A stretch of DNA of 64,000 nt, from NCBI GenBank assembly GCA_016617855.1, contig JAECUM010001899.1, positions 62,001-126,000 on the forward strand, in the 5' to 3' direction. Each line of letters starts with the position of its first letter. The stretch's first letter is position 1. The notes below the pieces were generated by a model. The model was not told where the DNA came from. It did not search any database and was given only the letters and a program-made list of their open reading frames with translations. Positions 39,201 through 51,200 of the stretch are shown in pieces. Both the position numbers and the translations under genes were made by a program. This DNA is from Megalonaias nervosa. Its lineage: Eukaryota > Mollusca > Bivalvia > Unionida > Unionidae.

Positions 39201-42200
39201 ACCTGGGTACCATATATTTTTTAATGGAACAGCCCTCACCTGGGTACCGTGTATTTTTAAATGGAACAGCCACCACCTGGCCATAAAGTCCGGTGTCTGA
39301 TATGTATTATCTTTCATTTGTCATGCGACATGCATTGTGCATCACCAATTGCTGTTTTAAACAAACTACTACTAAAAAAAAGCACCACACTTGTATCAAC
39401 GAGACTACAATCAACCAAACTAATATCGACAACACCAATATCAACCAAACTAATATCAACAACACCAATATCAGCCAACTAATATCAATGAGACTACTAT
39501 CAACTAAAGGTTGAAGACAGCATTACGTTATGTTGGCCTTTAAAATTTGTATAAATCATTATTAAAAATATAATCGCCCTTTGTTCTGTTCTCAGAAACT
39601 GCTGAACAGAATTTGACAGATTGAAAGGATCTTCAAATTTTATACCTAGGATTGAAACATTTTCTCAAAAACTTGTGCTGGAATCATGAAGTTCGATAAT
39701 TGGATGCGTCAGTTGGTACTTCAACATTACAACCACAGAAGATCACTGTGACTTGCACAGATACTCAGATAGGTTAAGCATTTATGTTTGACTCATGACC
39801 ACATATTTGTCCACTATTTACATCTAAGCTTACAGACAACCCATTCTGACCAGTTCAGTGGAAAGTAGGAATAAATATATTTATTGAGTGGTAAACTTTC
39901 ATTACAGGGTTCCCACGTTACCGGGAAATTGGGAAAAAGCCTGGAGAAATGATACTTTTTTCCTGACCATGAAAAGTCCATGAATTTTGCAAATATTGAT
40001 GAAAGTTACGATAAACCCAGAAATTTTCTGCCACCACATGACAGAAAGAATTACGTAATTGAGTTCAATTTATCTAGTTTTGACCAGAATATTCGGAGGT
40101 TGCAGTGTTTCGGTGTTTGCCATAAACATATTTATTTAGTCAATCCAAACTCCCAGTGGATTAGAGTTCTTTAGGAGACTAGTTATTTCACAAACAGCTT
40201 GATATCAGAATCTTTTCTTAAATGGTGTGAAAACCAATCCAAATATCACAAGAAGCCAGCATTGTGGTGGTAAAGCGTATACACTTGCCAGATGGCCTAA
40301 CAAACTTAAACAGTTACATTGAGACTGCATGAAATCGATATGAAAACTATTAATTTTTTCAGGAATTATATTACAGTTGTTATGTCTTTAATCTGCTGAA
40401 AAATGAGATGAACTATAATGTTCATGAAAGTGGTCCTGGTACTCACCATATGCGTTGCTAGTCGCAGGAGTACATAAATGTTGCAACTAACATGTTCATT
40501 ACATCATAGGTCTTAATAATTACGTTATATCAGTATCAAATGTAGAAAAATTAAAAATTTTAAATAAAAGTTGTATAAAGTTAATAAATGACGGGGTTCC
40601 CACACAGGTCTTGAATTCTGGAAAAAGTTTTAAATTTGGAAATTGCTTTTCCAGGCCTTGAAAAGGTCTGGAAAAAGTTAAAAATGACTAAAAAGTCTGG
40701 GAAAAGTCTTAAATTTTCATTGTTACTGAAACCGGAAACATGACTGCTCGTCGGATCTCTTCAGGCGTTACTGTAGAATGCAACATTTTAAGGTGAGTAT
40801 AGCTGATAAGTTTGCAGGAGAAGGCCACGCAATTTTGACTGGTGTTTGCTGACTCATTGAGGATTAATCTACCTTTTCCATTTCATGGATTATTTCAGTA
40901 ATTTAAGTTTTGTGTTGTGCTAGTGAGTACTGATTTTAATTTCGTTGGATTTTATTTGATTTGACAGTCTTGGACCGATCTTTTGCTAGTAAGAACAGTA
41001 ACTCTTCGTGGCACTTGGATCAGTAAAAATGTTAATAATGGCATTAATAAGGCATAAATTGAGTTCATAAAAACACAGAAACACATTTTATGACAAAGTG
41101 AACATTTATACCAAGGAATCAGATGATACACATGTGTTTTTATTTATTATACTAAATGTATTAAAAATGTTGGGTACATTGTTTTTGTGTAATGTATTTT
41201 CAAGATTAGACTCGGACTGTATTTACAAATGATGCATGATATCTAGAGGCATTGGTAGGCCTATTTAATTAAATTTTACTGTTTATATGCAAAAAGAGGT
41301 AAAATTTAAATTATTTTGAAGAGAAGAAAATCAATTCTTGGTATATATTGTGAATATCAATCTATTCAGGATATTGACATTATAAAGAACAAACAGTCAA
41401 TCTGTACATATCACTTTATTTAAAAAATAAAATAATCATAAATATTTCGTTAGAACTCTGCCAGTTTCTTCTCTTGCACCCTCTGATTTCATAATTTAAT
41501 ACTACTTTTTGAAATGTATGATATTGCTCAAAATTGATCATAATTATTAAGAAAGTACAAAAAATTGACACCTAAAATTCAATGTTGCAACATACACAAT
41601 TTACACCATAGAAATGCAGATTTACTGTAATAATAAATTAGTAATAATAAATTAGTGGAAAACCTGTACAGTATGAAAGAGTGAACAAGGATTTTTTTCA
41701 AGAATTCTGTCCATGTGATTGACATCTTTTGTAGAATTGAGGAAGTATTCAGTGTAAGTTAATTTCCGTTTGTTTATTCTTTGTCGTTATTTTTAAAAAT
41801 ATAAAACTTGACCAAGACTATCTTATAATAATTCAATTCTGAAGTGTCAATTTCTGTTACTAAATTGTGATTTCAGATCAACATATACGTGTATAAGAAT
41901 ATTGTAATGATTGTGCACTGTTTTAAGAGTAAGATATAATTTCAACTTTTGTATGACTAATCATTAGGGAATTTTATGAAAAAAAAATGATTGTGGGAGG
42001 TCACTTAAACAAGGCACAGAATGGCGTTAAGAAATACCAGAAACAATGAGAAAGCAAATTTATTATTAAAGCTGAATGTTCAATAAATATTTCTATATGT
42101 AAGAAATATGTAAATTTCAGCTTGAAATAACCACGAGGTTAAGATTTTGCAAACAGTGACCCCAGACCAATATTAAAATGGTGGATGGTGCATGTGTTTG

Positions 42201-45200
42201 GATGCATGGATGATTTATTTGAAACAAGATCATAAAGACGAGTTCAATTTTGAATTCTCTACACACAAATTACGCATAAAACATTACATTTTAAGAGCAA
42301 CATATAATTTCAACATGTGTATGACTGAAGAATACATTATTTCATACAAATATGGTGGGGGGCCACTTGATAAAAATGCACAGAAAGGCTTCCTAAATAC
42401 ATGGAACACAGGAAAAGTCTATTGATTCTTATAGCTGAATGTTCACCCAACATTTTTTTTTATACCCATATGTAAGAAATATGCAAATGTCAGCTTGAAA
42501 TAACATGAGGTCAAGATTTTGCAGTGACCAAGAAAATTATTAAAAATGGTGGCTGGTGTGTGTGTTTCAATGCTTTCTGAGAATATATCAGAAAAGATAT
42601 CATGAAGATGAGTTCGGTTTTAGATTCAGCACACTCAAATTATGTAGGAAGCATTCCATTTTTTTAAAATCTAAAATTCTGAAAATTTCATCCCATGTTG
42701 CTATCATTACTGATTAGGTTACTAAACTTGTCACATGGTTAGGTCTGGAAATTTTCATTTTTTGGTCTGGATAAGGTCTTAAATCTTTTTCTAACTTTGT
42801 GGCAAGAACCCTGGAATGACAAAAAGAAAAGAACAAAATTCTGTATATATTTATTCTGAGAACATCTGCCTGGGTTTTGTTGTATCACATGACTACCACG
42901 TTCACATGTGCTCTCTGCTTGATGTATCCAACTGTCCAGATTTCTGCAACAGTGACAGGTTTCTGGTCATTGTTGCTGAAATAAATATGTTAGAATTATA
43001 GGTTCTTTCTGGTTTTTACAAAAGGTTCTCTGACTTTCGTTTAATATATTTGAATTTTTGCACAACATTAGGAAGAGGTTTGTTGTTGATATCACGTCCC
43101 TATTGGACTTCAGTGTCATAATCTGAGATTTGTGTAGTTGGTTGACTATTAATGTGGAGTACCGGGCCAGGTTTAATCTATGCTGTAGTTTTATCTGGTT
43201 TGTCAGCGGATTAAACACTTAATGATATACTTTACATTTCTGAGAAAATAAATAATTTTCCTATCGATTTAATGCTGGGATGACTCCATGTAACATTGTT
43301 TAAATTTGCTTGGCCCACTAGTGACTACCATATGCCGCTACCGCATGGTGGCGGCAGATTCCAGTTTTTCGATAGGCAATTGCTCTGACCCCACACACCA
43401 ACCTAAATGTTCAAATGTGAAAAAGGGGGTGGGAATATTCAGAGGAAACCTAGATTGAAACTGGAATGCTGTTTATTTCAAGTCAAATTTTTTATCTATA
43501 ATGTTGAATCTCTGAGCAGAACTTTCGGTGCTAAACTATTAGACTGTGACATGTAGCTTGAATTATTGGTTTCAGATCTTAAATAGGTCATATGAAAAAT
43601 GGAAGATTGTCATCCCGGTATATATACGAGCCCCTGAGAGAATCAGTAAAGGTTTGGGGACTGGTTTATCGCATTACAAGCAGAATTGTTGATTTTACAC
43701 GTAATTCTCTCCTTGTTTATAGAGTAGTATATCATTTTGAAGGTCTTTTCGTCAAAATTTAAATCAACCCTTTTGTAAATAGGTTTTTTAAATGATGGAT
43801 TCCTTACCATATTGTCATAAGGAGATTGGATTGTTTGAAAAATCTTGTGGGTTTTATAGACACAGATTAATTCAGGGTTTACATTTTTTTTCTTTACAAG
43901 GTAAGATTCTAATACTTTGCATTTATTGTTGTTTTTTATTCACTGATGTGTGGGTGCGTGTGTGTGATTTGGATTTTTAATGTAACTTCAAAAAAAATTC
44001 AGCCATGTTGCTATGATGTCTGCTGTTTGGCAGTATATAGTGATGTCTAGTGCAGGGCATCATGCCACAGACATGTGGCATGATGTCCCACCTAGTCACA
44101 TTATCCTGACGCTAGGCCAACCAGTCCTAACACTAACCTCTTAATGTTGAGCACCAAGTGAGGCAGCTGTTAGTACCATTTTTACAAGTCTTTGGTATGA
44201 CTTGGCTGGGGTTCTAATCCGCAATCTCCTGCATCTGAGGCAGACACTCTAACCACTATGTAATGCTTACAGCAGATTATCCTGACTTCTTTTTAATTAA
44301 AGGTTTGAAAGGAAACGAAACTAATTTATGTTTATTATATTGTTTCCTCGTACCAACATAATAATGCAGGTCAGCAAAGTATGGTTTGTATATTTATTCT
44401 ATAAATTGAAATGACCATGTCAGTTTATAGGAATATATATCGAACTTGTTTCATGTGATACATTTTGTGGTTTAGTGCATAATCATCTTTCTGACTTAAA
44501 TATTTTGGGAGTCTTGAAATAGAAACATCTTTGGATTTGAAAAATGCACATTTTATAAGCTAAAATGTTCTATAATTCCATTCATTAATAGCATTATACA
44601 ACCGTGGAAAAATTGATTTCATCCCAGAAAAACCCTGGAAATGACCAGGAAATTGATCTTTAAAAAGCATGGGAACCATGTCAGTATTAATGACTTTACA
44701 TTGTATATTTTGATAGGTTAGCCTGGACAGGTTAACTGTATTGTACATGTGAATCAGTATATGAGTTAAATGTGTGGACTTGGCATGTCATTCAAGGCCC
44801 CAGCAGTAGTGGCTAATCAAGGTAATCACTGATGCATGAACTATGCTTCTAACTAGGTGTCATTTCTAAGTTATTTAAAACCTGTGACTTTCATCCAGAC
44901 AAATTGTACTTAAATTGGTGGACAGGGAAAATGGCTTCTGAAGCAGATTTTAAGAAAAATAATTAAAAACAAATGAAGAAAAACAAACTTGATCACGTTT
45001 ATCAACTCAGTATAATACCTCAACTTTGATACTACAGAAAATAATGTTCTGGATTTTTTATGGGAATTCAGTTTCAGGTTAATCAGTGTTCCATTAGATT
45101 TCTTGATTTCTTTGTTTTATTTGGACAGTGTAAAGTTGATTTTCCAGTGAGTTTAGTCTGGTGCTGCAGTAGCATTGACAAAATGATACCCATTTTATTG

Positions 45201-48200
45201 TATTGAAAAATGACCCCACATTTTATAGCATTAAAAAATGACACCCTGTTTCATAGCACTGAAAAATGACACCCAGTTTTATAGCACTGAAAAATGATGC
45301 CCTGTTTTAGAGCATTGAAATATGACGTCCAGTTGAATAGCATTGAAAAATGATACCGTTTTATAGCAGTGAAAAATGAGTTTTATAGCACTGAAAAATG
45401 AGACATTCTTTTATTGTACTTTAACTGCACTTTATTTGATGTATTTTGCAATTTTGAACTTGTTAATTTCAGTCATGAAAAATTTTTTAGATTTTTTTAA
45501 AAAGTTTAAATCTTTTGTTGCAGGAAAGAGATCGAACGCTGTGAGTTTGAAGTCCATGAAGTGTATGGTATTGATGTTCTAGTTAGCACTGGTGATGGGA
45601 AGGTTGGTATCGAGAAAGGCAATTTGTCTAATATTTTTTTAATTTATTCATTCCTTGTTATTAGTATGGTCATAACATACCAAGTGCCAAGTGTCCTGTT
45701 TTTTTTTTGTTCCTCGTATTTGTCCTGTATTTTGGATCTGATATGGGTGTATGCATTTCTTGTTAAAAATGAGTTTTTTAATTAAAAAAATTAAATTAAA
45801 AACTTGAAAATTTCTGTTGGGGCTGTTCCATTTAAGCATACATGGTACCCAGGGAAAGCATTTTTTTAAAAATATATTCCAGGGTACTTTGATTTCAAAG
45901 AGTTCATATTAAAATGAGAAGAAAATTTTAAACTGCATCTATGGGCGAGTACCTCACATTAAAAGTGCCTTCCCTGGGTCCCATGTATGTTTTAATGGAA
46001 CAGCCCTTAGAACAGCCACCGGTTCCATTCTGTGAATAAATGTATCGCATGTATACTGGGATATTGATGCCTAAAATATGATTGGTTTATTTGAAATCGA
46101 TGCTGCCATGCCAGTCTTTAAACCCCATATTGAATTGCTCAAAGCAGTTGCTGCTATCACAGTATCTCATCTTTGTAATATTCAACTTCTAGTCATGTTG
46201 GGGGAAAAAAGCAGAATATTCATAATTTTCTGTGGCAAAGAAAAGAAAACAGAACTGGAATGACATTTATGCCATCATGTTTAGATGTGTGAAACCAGCT
46301 AGTAAAGTAGAGAAGTTTGTGTTTTGCAAATTGTGTTGTGATCTCTCTGCTGAGCATGGAGGCACCCATGACATAAAACGGCATGAAAAGCTAATAAACA
46401 TCAGCTTTGCATAAACATCAGCTTCGTTGCTTAATGATCAACAACACAGCCTGAACTTATTATCTTTATAAATTCCAGAGAGAATCTTGATGCAATTCGA
46501 TCGGAAGTTTATTTTACTAAACTTCTTTTAGAAATGAACCATCCTCTTTCAGTTGCTTGTGTTGCTGGCAATTTATTTTGCAAACTTTTCCAGATGGTAA
46601 AATCGCAAAGAATTATTCATGTACTAGAACTAAAATAGTTTATTTTTAAAAATAGAAGAAAATTTAGATCATCAGTGAAAGATGGTACATTGGAAATGAT
46701 GGTGATTAAAAACAAATGAGGTGTGGAAAAGACTCTGATAAGCAGCCTGTGTTGGAGTGAGTGAATAGGAATAGAATGGAATAGGGTAACTATTCAGAAG
46801 GTGCAGGAGTGCGTCATGTGCATCTTTGACCTTAAATAATTAAGTTATTGTCCTGATGGTTATAGGTATTGTAAATAGTTACAAGTTTTAAAAGTCAGTA
46901 CTTTTTCCTGAAAATCAGTATTTTTGTCATAAGCAGTAAGTATTTTTGTACTCGGGGGTTGGCAGCTATGACAGTAGCATGGAGTTACAAAAGGAATCTT
47001 TGTACCCCATTTCTCTGTTGGCTTTTACATCATTTGTTCTCATCTGCTTGTACTATTTTGTATGACCATGACTGAGCTTGGTAGACATTGTGATCATGAA
47101 TTTCAGTTGTGTGTATTGTTTTGATTTGATGATAACCAAGATGCTGCCAGGCCACAAGATCACAGAAACTTGCACAACTCGTGTAACTTTTAAACTCGTG
47201 TAACTTTTAAACTCGTGTAACTTTTAAACTCGTGTAACTTTTAAAATCGATTTGGGAACAGATCCTGTAGAGTGCCTATGGTTTCTGTGATTAGTTCCAC
47301 CCAGTGCTTAAAGTTTAACTTGGTTTAAAATTCAGAGTTTTATTTTTTTAGAAACATGTTTATGTTCTGTGAGCTAAATTGATTTGGTAGCCATTTTGCA
47401 TGAACAAGATTTGGATTGGTTTATGCAGAACTATGAAGCATTTCTAATTGAATCGTCTTCTAGACTGGTATAGCAACCTGATAGAATGGTCTGCCATGAA
47501 TGAAATGTAAAAAGCGTGAATTATTTAAAGCATCCACATATCATGGTGAAACACAAAGTAGTGGATTCTCAAGAAAAGTGGTGGACACAAAGCACATCAG
47601 TTCAGATATGGGAGGAGGATAGGAAATGTTGCAGAATATGCCCACCCTTCCCCCACATACAGTCATGAAAATTTGCAAGACTTGACAAAAGAGTGTCATT
47701 TTTTATGTCAGGCCAAACAGAATGGGTAGGGCTTCATGCCAAGTCTAAACAACTCACTTTGGCCAATGAAAATGCAAGGGACTACTCAGATATGTGGTAA
47801 GGAGAAAATCTTTACAAATTCAGAGATTGCATCTGTTAACTCGTTAACCCCTGGTGCTGCGTTTACGCAGCAGGAGGTAGTAGCCTACTTCCAAACTCTG
47901 TAATGTCAGGGTCATGTGCAATACACTAAAGTGGGTGGTATTATAGAAAGGTAGACAGATGTAGCTCTACAATGACACCGAATAATCTGGACGTTCTAGA
48001 TGCACTACAAAATACAGAGGGAAAAACGTAATTTTTTGGACCCAAGTTTTTTCCACCCAATATTCACCCGAGGTTGGAATTTGATTTTCTGTCCAGATTT
48101 TAGACTTTTTGGCCTTAGATCTAAGGCAGACCGGTCTGAACTGCACACAGACAGGCGAACCTTTGCAAAATGTAGGATAAGTTGGGCATTTGGAATAAAG

Positions 48201-51200
48201 AGTGGTCTCAATATGAAAATGATGGGTCCGTTAAGCAAAAGAAAAAGAAAAAAATGAACTCCAACTTTTACCCTTCTGCTCATGCACAGGCGAAATAGCC
48301 AATGAAAAACGATGTTTCTAACACAACTAGGCATTAGGTTAACCAGAAATCTCTTTGAGGTCCATGTATTAGGATGTATTCAGAAATAGCTGCCAAAATG
48401 TGTTTCCTACTCGTATTTCAGGCTAAAACGACAAAAACCTCCAGGGGTTAATGAGTTAATGGGTGCATTTTGATGACGTCACCAAATTTGAATATTCCTT
48501 GTGTATTTAATCACTTGTGCATCGACACTGCGCATAAATTACAAATTTAGCCATTCCTTGACAATTTGTAAAAAATTTCCCAAATCCTTGTTAATTCATT
48601 AACCCATGGCGCCACATTTACGCAGCAGGAGGTTGTAGCCTACATCCGAGCTCTGTAGCATCAAGGTCATGTACGATACACTAAAGTGGATGATATTATA
48701 GAAAGGTAGACAGATGTAGCTCTACAATGACACTGAATAATCTGGACGTTCTAGTTGCACTACAAACTACAGAGGGAAAAACGTAATTTTTTAGACAAGA
48801 GTTTTTTCCACCCAAAATTCACCTAAGGTCGGAATTCGATTTTGTGTCCGGATTTCTTACTTTTTGGCCTTAGATCTAAGGCAGACCAGTCTGAACTGCA
48901 CACAGACAGGTGAACCTCTGCAAAATGTAGGATAAGTTGGGCATTTGGAATAAAGAGTGGTCTCGATACGAAAATGATGGGTCCGTTAAGCAAAAAAAAA
49001 AGAAAGAAACTCCACCTTTTACTATTCTGCTCATGCATGGCCGAAATAACCAATGAAAAACGATGTTTCTAATACAGCTAGGCATTAGGTTAACCAGAAA
49101 TCTCTTGGAGGTCGATGTATTAGGATGTATTCAGAAATAGCCCCCAAAATGTGTTTCCTACTTGCATTTCAGGCCAAAACAGCAAAAACCTCCAGGGGTT
49201 AATGAGTTAATGGCTGCTAATTTAAATGCTTTGATGGCTTTTTAATGTCTTCAGAAGCATTTTGTGTAGTATTTAGAATAATCATGATTTCTATATTTAA
49301 CTTGAAGACCCAGAAGAGTTCGTGCATTGGCCTGTTGTCCATCAAACCCTCATTTTGTTAGCTGGAATTATCACCACTCAGAGTTAGAAGTGGACCTTAA
49401 AAAAGAAAAAATTTCATTTTGACTGTGGGAGCCTTTTTTTTAAAAAACCTAAAAAAATGATGAATGGCACTACCTGACTCCACAGTAATGCTTTTTTAGG
49501 CACTTTCTATTTTTTAAGCTAGCCAAGTGAGTGAGAAAGCGACTCCACAGTAACGCTTTTTTAGGCTAGCCAAGTGAGTGAGAAAGCGACTCCACAGTAA
49601 CGCTTTTTTAGGCTAGCCAAGTGAGTGAGAAAGCGACTCTACAGTAACGCTTTTTTAGGCTAGCCAAGTGAGTGAGAAAGCGACTCCACAGTAATGCTTT
49701 TTTTTAGGTTAGCCAAGTGAGTGAGAAAGCATGCAAAATTCTTAGCTCTTACAGCTATTTGTTTCTTAATTATTTATTAATTTTCACCTTATTTTCATTT
49801 TAAAAGCTCCAATATTTTCAAACTGAATTTCACTTCTAACCCTGACCACTACCACTAAACAATCATGATTGCCATGAATCTTGACGGACATATTCAGCCC
49901 AAGGTCAGGATGTTCTTAAACATAGCTGCCAACTGTCCCGTTTTTTCCGTATTTGTCCCGTATTTTGGACCTGAATACAGGTGTACGTTTTTTTTGGCAA
50001 AAAATGTTTTTTAATTTAAAAAAAAAAGAATAAAAAATTTCCTTGCAATTTTCAGTTTAGAACCGGCACTCAGTTCCATTATGATAGAAATGTATCGCAT
50101 GTATATAGGAATACAGTTCTACAATATGATTGGTTCATTCGAAATTGAGGCTACCATGCCCGTCTTTATCTGCCATATTTCGCAAACAGTTACTGCTACC
50201 ACTGTGTCTCATCTTCGTAATATTCAACTTCTAGTCATGTTGAATAGGAAAGCAGAATATTCAGAATTTTCACCAGAAAAGACAAGAAAACAGATCTGAA
50301 AGGACAATTGTGCCATCTTGTTTAGATTTGTGAAATCATCTAGTAAAGGAGAAGACTTTACGTTTTGGAAATTGTGTAATGTGATTTCGCTATTGGGCAT
50401 GGAGGCGCACATAAAATACAAGAGCACGAAAAAGCTAATAAACATCAGCTTGCTGTTTCATCATACACAACTCAGCCTGAACTTGAATGTATATAAATAC
50501 CAGAGAGAACCTTGATGTAATTCGATCGAAATTCGGTTTATTACATTTCTTTTAGAAATGAACCTTCCTCTTTCAGTTACTAGTGTTACTGGCGATTTAT
50601 TTTGCATGCTTTTTCCAGACGGTAAAATAGCAAAGGATTACTCGTATGCAAGAATGAAAACAGTTCAGTAAGAAAATCACACAAAATTGAGATTATCAAT
50701 GACATTTGGCACATAGAATTGATAATAATTGAAAAAAATAGGGTGTGGAAATGGCTCCTATAAACAGCCTTTGTCTGAGTGTGTTGCACTCTTGCACCTT
50801 CTGAAAGGGCACCCGAATGGAACAGGGTGCCCGTCCAAAAGGGGCAAGTGTGCAACACATACATCTTTGACATTAAATAATTATGTAAGGCACTGTCCTA
50901 CCTTGCTGATGGTTGTATAAGTTGTAGGTAGTTACATCTGCATTAAAATTTTAAAAATCAGTATTTGGTCCTGAAAATCAGTATTTTTGTCATAAGCAAT
51001 CAGTATTTTTGTACTTGGGGGTTGGCAGCTATGCTTAAATCGTAATGGGGTCCCTTGACCTCCAATATGGCCACTGTAGCAGCCATCTTGAAAACCTTAC
51101 CATTGCTACTTCCTCTGAATAAATAGACGTATGATGATGGGTTTTTCAGTAAAAGACTTCTTGTATTGTCTAGTTTGTTTGCAGTAAAAATGCTGCTGGT

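Larger units (their letters stand above)
36524..45523 (+). other. PA2G4: PA2G4 intron 7 (9.0 kb)
   Basis: Holds the 20/21-bp satellite (37240-37651 and 38350-38975) split by a transposon, the 37-bp minisatellite (39054-39281), a hAT-like element (40592-42813), a SINE (43991-44265, -) and a ~27-bp repeat (45172-45405). Terminal fragments of a GGTTCCCA hAT family lie at about 39906-40170 and 44600-44680 (-). 36530-37200 and 44700-45170 show nothing recognisable. Confidence 0.8.
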
